NCBI GenBank assembly: GCA_023396115.1
Contig: JAEWXC010000073.1
Span: 1 to 64,000, forward strand
DNA length: 64,000 nt
Direction: 5' to 3'
Origin: Actinomycetes bacterium
GTDB lineage: Bacteria > Actinomycetota > Actinomycetes > Propionibacteriales > Nocardioidaceae
The notes below the pieces were generated by a model. It saw nothing but the letters and a program-made list of their open reading frames with translations. It had not been told where the DNA came from and did no database searches. The position numbers were made by a program, and so were the translations under genes. Shown here in pieces: positions 16,724 to 25,432 of this stretch (the stretch's first letter is position 1; every line of letters starts with the position of its first letter).

Positions 16724-18133
16724 TCAGTGGGCCAGCCACTCCGGGACGTCGTGGGGGGCGTAGTGCCGGTAGCGCGCCAGGAGCCGCTGGGCGTTGCGGT
16801 TGCCCGGGTCGTCGAACCCCAGGAAGCGCAGGGCGCGCTCGCCGAAGAATCCCTCGGGGTCATCGTTCGGTTCCTGGTGGTCGGCCTCCTGGTCGGCCAG
16901 GAACGTGTCGAGGTTCTCCAGCAGGACCAGCATGAACCAGTCCGAGCCGTACATGACGCGCTCGCGCATGGCCGCACCGTCGCCCCGCAGCAGCGCACGC
17001 AGTTCGTCGCGGTACCGCGGGTACCCCGCGTCGCGGGTGTTGTGGTTGCTCACGTCGGCGTACAGGTGCTCGCCCCCGGGGGTGCCCGCCAGTCGGGCCA
17101 TCTGGCCCGCCCACCCGGTGCCGACGGGGGTGTGGGTGCCGCCGAAGTGGCCCAGGTTGAGGTGCAGCCCGGGGAACTCGGCCAGCACCGTGGCCCAGTC
17201 CGCGGGATCGGAGAAGCGGTCGTAGTCCTTGCTGGAGCCCTGGGTGCTGTTGGCGTGCGCGGTGATCGGCACGTCCTGCTCCAGGCACCACGTGTACAGC
17301 TCGCGCAGCACCCGGTCCACGTGCGGGCCGTCCTGCCCGACCGGACCCCCACCCCTGGTGGCGTTGTTCAGGGGCCGGAACCCCATCGGCGGGTACAGCT
17401 TGACCCCCACGCACCCGAACCGCTCCACCGAGAGTTTCACCCGGTCCAGGGCGGTGAACGGGTCCCCCCGGTTCTCCGAGGCGATCTGCCGGCGCGGGTC
17501 GAAACCGACGAACGGGTGCACCCGCACCGACGGTGCGTCCGGGATCCGGCCCAGCATCGAGAGCCGGCTGATCTTCTCCTGCAGCTCGACCTGCTCGCGG
17601 ACCGTGGTCTCCGGCGGGTCGCCCACCCCCAACCCCAGGTCCACCAGCATTGGGGTGAACAGGTCCACCGACGGGAACTGGCGCACCAGGTGGACGGTGT
17701 TCTCCCAGCGGTGCTGGGTGAACAGGGCGCCGAAGGCGATCCCACGACGGACCAGTGCCGGCAGGTCGCGCAGTCCCTCGGTGGTCACCACCTCCCCGCC
17801 GGCCTCGGCCCGCGCCGCCGCCAGCAGCTCCGGGTCACTGGCCTGCAGCTGGGCAACGCGTTCGGCCACCACAGCGTCCAGATCGGGAACCCGGGCCGAG
17901 CTGAGCGACTCGGGGAACCCGGACCGCGACCCCAGCAGCAACGTGTCCAACCGGCGCGTCTCCTCGGCGTGGCCCGGCGCCCCGGCCTGCACGATCCGGT
18001 CGACCAGGGCCGCGATCGCCCCACGCGCGGGCAGGCCGTCCGCGTCGCGGAGCGCGACCTTGTGCACGAACCCGCGGATCGGCAGGTCGTCGCCGTTGAA
18101 GGTGTGGCAGTGGATGTCGACCACGGTGCCCAT
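16724..18133 (-). CDS. Amidohydrolase-family metal-dependent hydrolase
   Basis: TIM-barrel hydrolase of the amidohydrolase superfamily, 469 residues. The metal-binding HCHTFNGDD opens the chain, GVKLYPPMGFRP follows in mid-barrel, then ITAHANSTQGS, LNLGHFGGTH and MYGSDWFMLV, the usual His/His/Asp barrel ligands. ATG 18133 starts just before strand 1; ATG 18184 would add 17 Gly/Ala-rich residues and cannot be excluded, since neither has a clear ribosome site. The substrate is unknown. It is divergent from a protease gene 182 bases away and converges on the Tad operon. Confidence 0.78.
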   Translation of the reverse strand: MGTVVDIHCHTFNGDDLPIRGFVHKVALRDADGLPARGAIAALVDRIVQAGAPGHAEETRRLDTLLLGSRSGFPESLSSARVPDLDAVVAERVAQLQASDPELLAAARAEAGGEVVTTEGLRDLPALVRRGIAFGALFTQHRWENTVHLVRQFPSVDLFTPMLVDLGLGVGDPPETTVREQVELQEKISRLSMLGRIPDAPSVRVHPFVGFDPRRQIASENRGDPFTALDRVKLSVERFGCVGVKLYPPMGFRPLNNATRGGGPVGQDGPHVDRVLRELYTWCLEQDVPITAHANSTQGSSKDYDRFSDPADWATVLAEFPGLHLNLGHFGGTHTPVGTGWAGQMARLAGTPGGEHLYADVSNHNTRDAGYPRYRDELRALLRGDGAAMRERVMYGSDWFMLVLLENLDTFLADQEADHQEPNDDPEGFFGERALRFLGFDDPGNRNAQRLLARYRHYAPHDVPEWLAH

Positions 18134-18315
18134 CGCAGCCCCCGACCGGCCGGCCGGCCCGGCGCCGGCGTGTCCCTCGAGCATGACCCCACCGGGCCGA
18201 CCCCGGGCGGCCGTGACGGCAGCATGACCAGAATCGGGGATGCTGCCGCCTGCGTCGCGGCGGATCGTGGGAGAGGAGGCGGTCCGGGCCGCACACTCGG
18301 CGAGGAGGTGCTCGC

Positions 18316-19317
18316 ATGGGCGACCGCAGTGCGTCCCGGGTGCTGGGGGACACCGACGAACTCCAGTCCCGGTTGGAGCAACGACGCAGCCTGCTGCGTC
18401 ACGAACTGGCCCGGGCCCACGAGGACCCGCGGCACCTGGTCCGACGCGCCCAGCAGTTGGTCGCGCACCCCGAGCGGCTCGAACCGGCCGGCACCGAGCC
18501 CAGCCCCGACGAGGTGAACGCGGCCGAACGGATCATCAACCGCAACGACCTGGTGCACACCAACTACCTCGAGCGCGGGGTCCGGGCGGTGCGCAGCGTC
18601 GTCCGGGTCTCGCTGCGGGACGCGGCCGGCAACGTGGCGCCCGAGGGCACCGGCTCCCTGGTCGCGCCCGGCCTGCTGATGACCAACCACCACGTGCTCG
18701 GCGACCCCGGCACCGCAGGACGTGCCGTCGTGGACCTGGACTACGAGCTGGACCTGACCGGGTCCGAACGCAGCGCGCGGCGCCTGTCCCTGGACCCGGG
18801 CACGTTCTTCGTCGCCGACCCCGGTCTGGACGTCGCGTTCGTCGCCTTCGCCGAACCGGTCGCCCCGGCCGAGGACCCCGGGACCGGGCCGGTGCCGCTG
18901 CTGCTGGTCGACGACGAGGACGCGATCACCGTGGGGGAGCACGTCAACGTGGTCCAGCACCCCCGCGGGCAGCGCAAGCAGGTGGCGTTCCGGGCGAACC
19001 AGGTCCTGGACCGACTCGACGACCTGCTCTGGTACGCCGCCGACACCGAACCCGGCTCGTCGGGGGCGCCGGTCTTCAACGACCAGTGGGTGCTGGTGGG
19101 CCTGCACCGCCAGTCGATCCCGCGACGCGAGGGGGACGAGGTGCTGAACAAGGACGGCACGGTGCACACACCGGGCCAGGCCGACGACGAGATCGACTGG
19201 ATCGCCAACGAGGGTGTCCGCAGCGGCGCCATCCGCGGGTGGTTGGCCGGCCTGGACCTGGACGTCACGGCGGGCCGGTGGCGCGACGCCCTGCTGACGG
19301 GAGTGCTGGCCCCATGA
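18316..19317 (+). CDS. Signal-less trypsin-like serine protease
   Basis: A 333-residue protein with a chymotrypsin-fold protease at residues about 95-300: catalytic His in LMTNHHVLGD, Asp in GLDVAFVAF and Ser in TEPGSSGAPVF. There is no signal peptide or membrane segment, so it should act in the cytoplasm, unlike most bacterial trypsin-like enzymes. The N-terminal about 70 residues are charged and helical, then comes AAERIINRNDLVHTNYLERG, which I have seen ahead of proteases in conflict-type systems (family memory, not checked). A GGAGG site precedes ATG 18316. It overlaps the next gene in ATGA. Confidence 0.8.
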   Translation: MGDRSASRVLGDTDELQSRLEQRRSLLRHELARAHEDPRHLVRRAQQLVAHPERLEPAGTEPSPDEVNAAERIINRNDLVHTNYLERGVRAVRSVVRVSLRDAAGNVAPEGTGSLVAPGLLMTNHHVLGDPGTAGRAVVDLDYELDLTGSERSARRLSLDPGTFFVADPGLDVAFVAFAEPVAPAEDPGTGPVPLLLVDDEDAITVGEHVNVVQHPRGQRKQVAFRANQVLDRLDDLLWYAADTEPGSSGAPVFNDQWVLVGLHRQSIPRREGDEVLNKDGTVHTPGQADDEIDWIANEGVRSGAIRGWLAGLDLDVTAGRWRDALLTGVLAP

Positions 19318-19727
19318 GCACGGCCCAGACCTACGGGTTCGCCTGCCTGGTGCTGGGCGCAGGACTGGTGGTGGCCCAGGTGGTGGTGGCGTGGATGGCG
19401 GCCCGCACCAAGCCAGCGATCCCGACGGACGTGGTGCGCGACGTGTCGGCCGCGGCCGACGCTGTCGGGCAGGTCAGAGCCACCCTGCCCGTGGGCCTGG
19501 AGTCGACCTCGGCGGAGGCGGTGAGCCGGGCGCTCGACAGGGCGGAGGCCAGCGCGAACCAGGCGAAGGAGAAAACCGAGGCAGCCGCCGACGGCAAGGG
19601 CCAGGGGGCGAACGACGTGCTCTCGGTCATCGCCGGGTCCATGCCGCTGGGTGTCCTCGGCTTCCTCTTCGTGACCCTCGGCGCCGCGGTGCTGGACCTG
19701 CTCGACGTGGTGGTCGGCGTGCAGTAG
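19314..19727 (+). CDS. Small two-helix membrane protein, partner of the protease gene
   Basis: A 137-residue protein with a membrane helix at residues 7-29 and another at about 108-130, separated by a charged helical region rich in Ala, Glu and Lys (AEASANQAKEKTEAAADGKG). It overlaps the protease gene by four bases and so is coupled to it; a membrane anchor or target for the protease is possible but only inferred. No family is recognised. Confidence 0.65.
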   Translation: MSTAQTYGFACLVLGAGLVVAQVVVAWMAARTKPAIPTDVVRDVSAAADAVGQVRATLPVGLESTSAEAVSRALDRAEASANQAKEKTEAAADGKGQGANDVLSVIAGSMPLGVLGFLFVTLGAAVLDLLDVVVGVQ

Positions 19728-19741
19728 CTCCCATGACGCAG

Positions 19742-19775
19742 ACCGTCCCCGGCGCCACGAGGCGTCGGGGACGGT
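19742..19775. terminator. Terminator between convergent genes
   Basis: A 10-bp stem (19742-19751 with 19766-19775) lies after the membrane-protein gene and before the end of the minus-strand secreted-protein gene, usable in both directions. Confidence 0.65.
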
Positions 19776-19794
19776 GTCGTCCGGGGAGGCCGGC

Positions 19795-20436
19795 TCACTC
19801 CGGCAGCGTGCGGCGGACCAGGTCCTGGGCCAGGTCACGTCCACCGCGGGTCTCGGCGAAGCTGGCCACGAACAGTCGCAACCGTCCGCTGGGAAGACAC
19901 TCGGTGGGGATGAACTGGCGCAGCAGCTTGGCCTGGCGACGCACCTTCCACGTCGCACCAGTGCAGAGCTCCTCCGAGCCGGGCATCGTCGTGAACCCGG
20001 TGCGGTGCTGGACCGAACCCCACGAGGTGACGAGGTCGTCCGGTGCCTCGCCCTGCGACGGTCCGCCGTTGGCGGCCGGCCACAACCCGATGATCTGCAT
20101 CTGCTGGCGCGGACGCTTCAACAGTCCACGGACCCGGGTCTCGAGCAGCAGCCCTCGGGCGGAGCGGGTCACCCGCACGTACCGCACGTCGACGGCACGC
20201 ACTGCCCGTGGGTGGTGGCGGCGCGACCACCGGTCGGCCTTGACGTCACCGACGGGGTCGCGGACCACGACCGGTTCCGTGGTCGTGCTGGCCGGTGCGG
20301 CGGGGGCGGCATGCACAGCGGGTGCCGCCGCGGCAGTCAGAGCACACGACACCGCCACCGCGGTGGACACGGTGGCGGTGCGGAGCAGGGAACGGAACCG
20401 GCGCTGGCCGGGGTGGGAGTCGCGAGGCTGGAACAT
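19795..20436 (-). CDS. Secreted protein of unknown function
   Basis: A 213-residue exported protein. The signal peptide runs through RTATVSTAVAVSCALTAAAAPAVHA with cleavage after an AxA site, followed by PAAPASTTTEPVVVRDPVGDVKADRW. The mature part is a beta-rich basic domain with two Cys residues (EELCTGATW, PTECLPSG). A GGAGG site stands before ATG 20436. The form DPVGDV...DVRYVRVTRS resembles small actinobacterial secreted proteins near cell-wall genes, but no function can be named. Confidence 0.7.
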   Translation of the reverse strand: MFQPRDSHPGQRRFRSLLRTATVSTAVAVSCALTAAAAPAVHAAPAAPASTTTEPVVVRDPVGDVKADRWSRRHHPRAVRAVDVRYVRVTRSARGLLLETRVRGLLKRPRQQMQIIGLWPAANGGPSQGEAPDDLVTSWGSVQHRTGFTTMPGSEELCTGATWKVRRQAKLLRQFIPTECLPSGRLRLFVASFAETRGGRDLAQDLVRRTLPE

Positions 20437-20549
20437 GGTGTCCTCCGGGAGTGGTGGGTGGTGAGTGCCAGCCTGCTGCGGGGCGCGTCGTGGTCGGGAG
20501 AGTCGGGGTACTCAACCACGCCGAGGACCGGACCTGGCCCGTGGTGACG

Positions 20550-20555
20550 TAATCT
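20550..20555 (+). promoter_or_regulatory. -10 box, leaderless prfB
   Basis: TAATCT is the best -10 match here; it puts the transcript start at about 20562, two bases before GTG 20564. No ribosome site is visible. Confidence 0.55.
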
Positions 20556-20563
20556 TGCTGATC

Positions 20564-21682
20564 GTGGCCAGTACCGACTTCGACGCCGAGATCAAGCAGC
20601 TCCAGGCGACCATGCACACCATCGAGCAGGTGCTCGACCTGGGCGCCATGCGCGCCGAGATCGCCGAGCTCGGCGAGCAGGTCGCCGCACCGGACCTGTG
20701 GGACGACCAGGAGAACGCCCAGCGCGTGACCGGTCGGCTCTCCGTGCTCAACGGTGAGGTGGACCGGTTCACCGACCTGGCCGGCCGCATCGACGACCTG
20801 GCCGTGCTCGTCGAGCTCGCCCAGGAGGAGAACGACGCCGACTCCCTGGCCGAGGCCGACGCCGAGCTGGCCCGCGTGCAGAAGGCCGTCGAGTCGCTCG
20901 AGATCCGCACCCTGCTCTCCGGCGAGTACGACGCCCGCGAGGCCCTGGTGACGATCCGCTCCGGTGCCGGTGGTGTCGACGCCGCCGACTTCGCCGAGAT
21001 GCTGCAGCGGATGTACGTGCGCTGGGCCGAGCACAACAAGTACCCCGTCGACGTCTACGAGACCTCCTACGCCGAGGAGGCGGGCATCAAGTCCACCACC
21101 TTCGCGGTCAAGGCCCCCTACGCCTACGGCACCCTCTCGGTCGAGGCCGGCACCCACCGGCTGGTCCGGATCAGCCCGTTCGACAACCAGGGCCGCCGGC
21201 AGACCTCGTTCGCCGCGGTCGAGGTGGTCCCGGTGCTGGAGCAGACCGACGACATCGACATCCCCGACGAGGAGATCCGTACCGACGTCTACCGCTCCGG
21301 CGGCCCGGGCGGCCAGTCGGTCAACACCACCGACTCCGCGGTCCGACTCACCCACATCCCCACCGGCACCGTGGTCAGCTGCCAGAACGAGAAGTCGCAG
21401 CTGCAGAACAAGGCCTCCGCGATGGTCGTGCTGAAGGCGAAGCTGCTCGCGCTGAAGAAGGCCGAGGAGAAGGCCCAGCTCGACGAGATGCGCGGCGACG
21501 TCGCCGCCAGCTGGGGCGACCAGATGCGCAACTACGTGCTCAACCCGTACCAGATCGTCAAGGACCTGCGCACCGGCCACGAGTCGGGCAACCCGGCCTC
21601 GGTCTTCGACGGCGACCTCGACGCCTTCCTGGAGGCCGGCATCCGCTGGCGCCGGGGCGTGGAGAAGTCCGAGCAGAACTGA
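20564..21682 (+). CDS. prfB: Peptide chain release factor 2
   Basis: Terminates translation at UGA and UAA. In the 372-residue protein the GGQ motif is at residues 249-251 (GGPGGQSVN) and the stop-reading tripeptide SPF near 204 (ISPFDNQGRRQ), so this is RF2 rather than RF1. The chain is continuous: the autoregulatory +1 frameshift of E. coli prfB is absent. GTG 20564 starts VASTDFDAEIKQLQ and follows a TAATCT box as a leaderless start; upstream in-frame codons are not needed. It opens the block prfB-ftsE-ftsX-smpB-ssrA that is conserved in actinobacteria. Confidence 0.96.
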   Translation: MASTDFDAEIKQLQATMHTIEQVLDLGAMRAEIAELGEQVAAPDLWDDQENAQRVTGRLSVLNGEVDRFTDLAGRIDDLAVLVELAQEENDADSLAEADAELARVQKAVESLEIRTLLSGEYDAREALVTIRSGAGGVDAADFAEMLQRMYVRWAEHNKYPVDVYETSYAEEAGIKSTTFAVKAPYAYGTLSVEAGTHRLVRISPFDNQGRRQTSFAAVEVVPVLEQTDDIDIPDEEIRTDVYRSGGPGGQSVNTTDSAVRLTHIPTGTVVSCQNEKSQLQNKASAMVVLKAKLLALKKAEEKAQLDEMRGDVAASWGDQMRNYVLNPYQIVKDLRTGHESGNPASVFDGDLDAFLEAGIRWRRGVEKSEQN

Positions 21683-21694
21683 CCCACCCCCTCA

Positions 21695-21726
21695 CGACGG
21701 CGGTACTCGACCGGGTGCCGCCGTCG
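21695..21726 (+). terminator. Terminator after prfB
   Basis: A 12-bp stem with one G-T pair (21695-21706 with 21715-21726) just after the prfB stop, between two convergent genes. Confidence 0.65.
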
Positions 21727-21753
21727 GGTGCTTCCCGGGGGTGTGTGCGCCCG

Positions 21754-22368
21754 TCAGCCGGTGGCGGCGGCGCGCACCACGCCCGGACAGAACGTCTCGG
21801 CCCGGCTCACCGCGCCCGGGCCCTGCAGCTCGCAGGTCAGCCAGGCGTCACCGAACAGCCCGGCCCAGCGCACGGTTTCCCGCGGCTTCGACTCACGGCA
21901 GGTCCAGGCCGTGCCGGACTGTCCGAACGTGACCGGCACGGTGCGGCAGTCCTGCGGGGGTTCGGCCCGCGCCCAGGCCCGGGCCGCCCTCACCTTCACG
22001 GGTGGGACGAAGACCCACACCGACGCGAACGGGTCGCGCGCCCGCTCGCCCACCCGCCAGGTGCAGCCCACCTCGAGCCCCAGGTCGTGGTCCGGGTCCC
22101 CGCCGACCGGGTCGCCGTTGCCCCAGCTGACCAGTTGCACGCTCAGCGACTCGTCGTCGGGCAGCCCGGCGACCACCAGGTCCTCCTCGACCGCGCCGCA
22201 CAGGTCCTCCCGGGACACCTCGACCTGGTCCAGCGGGACGGCGGTGGACGGTGCGTCCGTGCGCGGGTCCTCGGCGCCGGGGTCGCCGGTGCACCCGGAG
22301 GTGAGGAGCACCAGCGCGCCCAACGCCACCACGGCACGGGGGAGGAGCGGCACGGTGGGGGAGGGCAC
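21754..22368 (-). CDS. Secreted lipoprotein of unknown function
   Basis: A 204-residue predicted lipoprotein with lipobox LTSGC near residue 26 and an acidic linker after it. The mature domain has four or more Cys residues (DLCGAV, VGCTWRV, PPQDCRTV, WTCRE, LTCEL, TFCPG), suggesting disulfides in an extracytoplasmic fold. GTG 22368 is chosen because the minus-strand box TAGATT at 22375-22380 gives a start exactly there; GTG 22371 is one codon longer. It is divergent from ftsE with a shared promoter region. Confidence 0.7.
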   Translation of the reverse strand: MPSPTVPLLPRAVVALGALVLLTSGCTGDPGAEDPRTDAPSTAVPLDQVEVSREDLCGAVEEDLVVAGLPDDESLSVQLVSWGNGDPVGGDPDHDLGLEVGCTWRVGERARDPFASVWVFVPPVKVRAARAWARAEPPQDCRTVPVTFGQSGTAWTCRESKPRETVRWAGLFGDAWLTCELQGPGAVSRAETFCPGVVRAAATG

Positions 22369-22374
22369 CACCCC

Positions 22375-22431
22375 AATCTAGTCGCAGCCCGGCGCGCCCG
22401 GGGCCGGACCTCAGGGTCGCTCGACTAGGGT
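22375..22431. promoter_or_regulatory. Divergent leaderless promoters of the lipoprotein gene and ftsE
   Basis: On the minus strand TAGATT (22375-22380) places transcription at 22368, the start codon of the lipoprotein gene. On the plus strand TAGGGT (22426-22431) places transcription near 22438, which would favour GTG 22440 over ATG 22434 for ftsE. Confidence 0.5.
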
Positions 22432-22433
22432 CG

Positions 22434-23129
22434 ATGGACGTGATTCGCTTCGAGAAGGTCATCAAGACCTACCCCGGCCAGAGCCATGCGGCGCTCGACG
22501 ACGTGTCGGTGGACATCGAGAAGGGCGAATTCGTCTTCCTCGTCGGCTCCTCGGGGTCCGGCAAGTCCACGTTCCTGCGTCTGGTCCTGCGCGAGCACCG
22601 CCCCACCAGCGGGCGGGTGCACGTGGCCGGCAAGGAGATCAACCGGCTCGCCAACTGGAAGGTGCCGCGGCTGCGCCGCGAGATCGGCACCGTCTTCCAG
22701 GACTTCCGGCTGCTGGACAACAAGACCGTCGCCGAGAACGTCGCGTTCGCGCTGCAGGTCATCGGCACCCCGCGCAAGGAGATCAACCGGCTGGTCCCCG
22801 AGACCCTCGAGCTGGTCGGACTGGAGGGCAAGGCCACCCGCCTGCCCGACGAGCTGTCCGGTGGTGAGCAGCAGCGCGTGGCCGTGGCCCGGGCGTTCGT
22901 CAACCGGCCCAAGATCCTCATCGCCGACGAGCCCACCGGCAACCTGGACCCGACCACCTCGGTGGGGATCATGAAGCTGCTGGACCGGATCAACCGCACC
23001 GGCACCACCGTGCTCATGGCCACCCACGACGCCGGGATCGTCGACCAGATGCGCAAGCGCGTGATCGAGCTCGAGGACGGTCGCGTGGTGCGCGACCAGG
23101 CCCAGGGCGTCTACGGCTTCGGACACTGA
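22434..23129 (+). CDS. ftsE: Cell division ATPase FtsE
   Basis: ABC-type ATPase that, with FtsX, controls peptidoglycan hydrolases at the septum. Walker A is GSSGSGKSTFLR, the Q-loop VFQDFRLLDNKTV, the signature LSGGEQQRVAVARA, Walker B ILIADEPTGNLDP and the switch MATHDAGIV; the wording VFQDFRLL is diagnostic of FtsE. ATG 22434 is the first codon; GTG 22440 (VIRFEKVIKTYPG) fits the position of the TAGGGT box better and matches the usual FtsE N-terminus. ftsX follows 14 bases later. Confidence 0.95.
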   Translation: MDVIRFEKVIKTYPGQSHAALDDVSVDIEKGEFVFLVGSSGSGKSTFLRLVLREHRPTSGRVHVAGKEINRLANWKVPRLRREIGTVFQDFRLLDNKTVAENVAFALQVIGTPRKEINRLVPETLELVGLEGKATRLPDELSGGEQQRVAVARAFVNRPKILIADEPTGNLDPTTSVGIMKLLDRINRTGTTVLMATHDAGIVDQMRKRVIELEDGRVVRDQAQGVYGFGH

Positions 23130-23143
23130 AGGACTACTTCCCC

Positions 23144-24055
23144 ATGCAGCTTCGTCACATCTTCTCCGACCTGCGCCAGGGTCTGCGTCGCAACCTGTCG
23201 ATGCACCTGGCGGTGGTCCTCACCCTCTTCGTCTCGCTCACCCTGGTGGGCCTGGGCGTGCTGATGAACCAGCAGGCGGCCAAGGCCGCCGAGCACTGGG
23301 GCAGCCAGCTCCAGATCACCGTGTGGCTGTGCAAGGACAACGACGAGTCGGCCCGGTGCACCAGTGCCGTCACCGACGCGCAGCGCGAGGCGATCCTCAC
23401 GGTCGTCGAGGACAACCCCGAGGTCGCCAGCCACCACACCGAGACCTCCGAGGAGGCCTTCACCAAGCTGAAGGAGCTGCTCGGGCCCGAGCGTTTCGAG
23501 GGGCCCAACGCCGCCGTCACCGCCGCGGACATGCCCGAGTCGGTGTGGATCGAGCTGAAGGACCCCGAGGAGTTCGAGGGCATCACCAGCGCCGTCGAGG
23601 GCCTGGAGGGCGTCTCGGGGATCCGGGACATGCGCGAGACGCTGAAGCCGATCTACGGCTCCATCAATGCGCTGCAGTGGGCGGCCCTGGGGACCGCGGC
23701 CTTCCTGGTGCTGGCGGCCCTGCTGCTGGTGGGCAACACCATCCGGCTGGCGGCGTTCGCCCGGCGCAAGGAGATCGGGATCATGCGCCTGGTCGGCGCC
23801 TCCTCGCTCTACATCACCCTGCCGTTCCTGATGGAGGCCCTGGTCACCGCACTCTTCGGTGTGCTGCTGGCCTCCGGGGCGCTCGCGGCGTTCATGTGGT
23901 TCGGGATCCACGAGGGGCCCGCGCAGTCGCTGGGCTTCATGCCGTGGGTGGGGATGGGTGAGCTGTGGCGTGCGATCGGCGCGATCGCCGTGCTCGGGCC
24001 GCTGCTGACCGTGCTCCCGACACTCGTGCTGACGCGCAAATACCTCAAGGTGTGA
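23144..24055 (+). CDS. ftsX: Cell division permease FtsX
   Basis: Permease-like partner of FtsE, 303 residues. It has one N-terminal helix (LAVVLTLFVSLTLVGLGVLM), an extracytoplasmic domain to about residue 165 with a Cys pair (WLCKD, ARCTS), then three helices in the C-terminal half, as in all FtsX proteins. The conserved FARRKEIGIMRLVGAS precedes the second helix. It should transmit ATP-driven changes from FtsE to an exported peptidoglycan hydrolase; the next gene is a good candidate for that partner. Confidence 0.95.
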   Translation: MQLRHIFSDLRQGLRRNLSMHLAVVLTLFVSLTLVGLGVLMNQQAAKAAEHWGSQLQITVWLCKDNDESARCTSAVTDAQREAILTVVEDNPEVASHHTETSEEAFTKLKELLGPERFEGPNAAVTAADMPESVWIELKDPEEFEGITSAVEGLEGVSGIRDMRETLKPIYGSINALQWAALGTAAFLVLAALLLVGNTIRLAAFARRKEIGIMRLVGASSLYITLPFLMEALVTALFGVLLASGALAAFMWFGIHEGPAQSLGFMPWVGMGELWRAIGAIAVLGPLLTVLPTLVLTRKYLKV

Positions 24056-24110
24056 CCCCGCTCGGCTACGGTCGAGACGTTCACTTCCCCGAACGACCGA
24101 AGGCTGACCG

Positions 24111-25364
24111 GTGCGCTTCTTCCCCCGTACCGCTCGTCGGAGCCTGCTCGCCACCACGCTGGTGGCGGTCATGGGCGCCGGCGCGCTGAACCTGTCCCTC
24201 GCCAGTGCTGACGACCTCAAGGACCGTCAGAAGCAGGTGCAGAAGGACATCAACCACGCCCACTCGGACCTGGAGCACTCCAGCGCCCGGTTCCGCAAGG
24301 CGCAACGCGCGTGGGAGTCGTCGAAGGGGGAGCTCGCCTCCGCCCGCGCCGCGCTGGCCGTGGCCCGGTCCAAGGTGAGCGCCGCGGAGGAGGAGGACGC
24401 CCGGATGCAGGCGGCCCTGGTGGCCGCCGAGGCGAAGCTGGCCACCGCTCGTGCCGAGCTCGCCACCGGCAAGCAGAACGTGGAGGACCAGCAGGGCCAG
24501 GTGGTCCAGGTCGTCACCGACATCTACACCCAGGGCGACCCGCAGCTGCTGGCCTTCTCCTCGCTGCTGGACTCGGCCACCCCCGCCGACCTGACCCGAG
24601 GTGCCGAGGCCCAGTCGGCGGTCGTGGGTCGGGAGACCCGCGCCTACGACGACCTCAGCGCCGCCAAGGTCCTGCTCCAGGTCACCGCCCGGCAGGTGCG
24701 CGAGGCCACCGACGAGGTCGCCGCGTCCCGTCAGGCCGCCGCCGACCACCTGGTCGAGATGGAGTCGCTGGAGGCCAGCGCCGCCTCGGCCACTGCCACG
24801 GTCGCCGCCCAGGTGAAGCGGACCCGCAAGACCCGCGCCTCCGCGGTGGCCGCCCGTGCCGCCGACCGCAAGGTGTTGCGCCAGCTCGAGGCCGAGGCCA
24901 ACCGGATCAAGGAGAAGCTGCGCCAGCAGGCGCTCAACAACGGTGCAAACAACACCCCGGGCAACACCGGCGGCTTCCTCAACCACCCGGTCAACGGACG
25001 GGTCACCTCGCCGTACGGGTACCGCACCCACCCGATCTACGGCTACTACTCGCTGCACGACGGCACCGACTTCGGCGCCGGCTGCGGCACCCCGCTGTAC
25101 GCCACCGCCGACGGCACGATCATGCAGAAGTACTGGAGCACCGTGTACGGCAACCGGCTGGTGCTCAACCACGGCGTGCAGCGCGGCGTCGGCGTGGCGA
25201 GCGTCTACAACCACGCCACCCGGTACGTGGTGCGCCAGGGCCAGAAGGTCAAGCGCGGCCAGGTGATCGGCTACGTCGGGTCGACCGGCTGGTCCACCGG
25301 CTGCCACCTGCACTTCACCGTCCTGGTCAACGGCTCGGCCGTGAACCCGATGAACTGGCTCTGA
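24111..25364 (+). CDS. Exported M23 peptidase with coiled-coil region (EnvC/RipC-like)
   Basis: A 417-residue exported protein. After a signal peptide (ATTLVAVMGAGALNLSLASA) comes a long coiled coil to about residue 270 (heptads rich in Ala, Glu, Lys), then a LytM/M23 domain with YGYRTHPIYGYYSLHDGTDFG, where His and Asp bind zinc, and GCHLHFTV. The layout is that of EnvC or RipC, peptidoglycan hydrolases or activators worked by FtsEX, and it lies 55 bases after ftsX. GTG 24111 starts VRFFPRTARRSLL; only a weak AAGG precedes it. Confidence 0.92.
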   Translation: MRFFPRTARRSLLATTLVAVMGAGALNLSLASADDLKDRQKQVQKDINHAHSDLEHSSARFRKAQRAWESSKGELASARAALAVARSKVSAAEEEDARMQAALVAAEAKLATARAELATGKQNVEDQQGQVVQVVTDIYTQGDPQLLAFSSLLDSATPADLTRGAEAQSAVVGRETRAYDDLSAAKVLLQVTARQVREATDEVAASRQAAADHLVEMESLEASAASATATVAAQVKRTRKTRASAVAARAADRKVLRQLEAEANRIKEKLRQQALNNGANNTPGNTGGFLNHPVNGRVTSPYGYRTHPIYGYYSLHDGTDFGAGCGTPLYATADGTIMQKYWSTVYGNRLVLNHGVQRGVGVASVYNHATRYVVRQGQKVKRGQVIGYVGSTGWSTGCHLHFTVLVNGSAVNPMNWL

Positions 25365-25420
25365 GCCGGCCCTGACCCGCGCGGGAGCCGCCCCGGGGAA
25401 ACCGGGTTGCGCCCGCCTGA

Positions 25421-25426
25421 GAGGAT
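25421..25426 (+). promoter_or_regulatory. -10 box, leaderless smpB
   Basis: GAGGAT ends 6 bases before GTG 25433, putting the transcript start on the start codon; smpB may therefore have its own promoter besides read-through from ftsX. Confidence 0.4.
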
Positions 25427-25432
25427 GCGCAG

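Noticed and set aside
20465..20640. Programmed frameshift in prfB
   Set aside because: The reading frame is continuous from GTG 20564 with no in-frame TGA, so no frameshift is needed.
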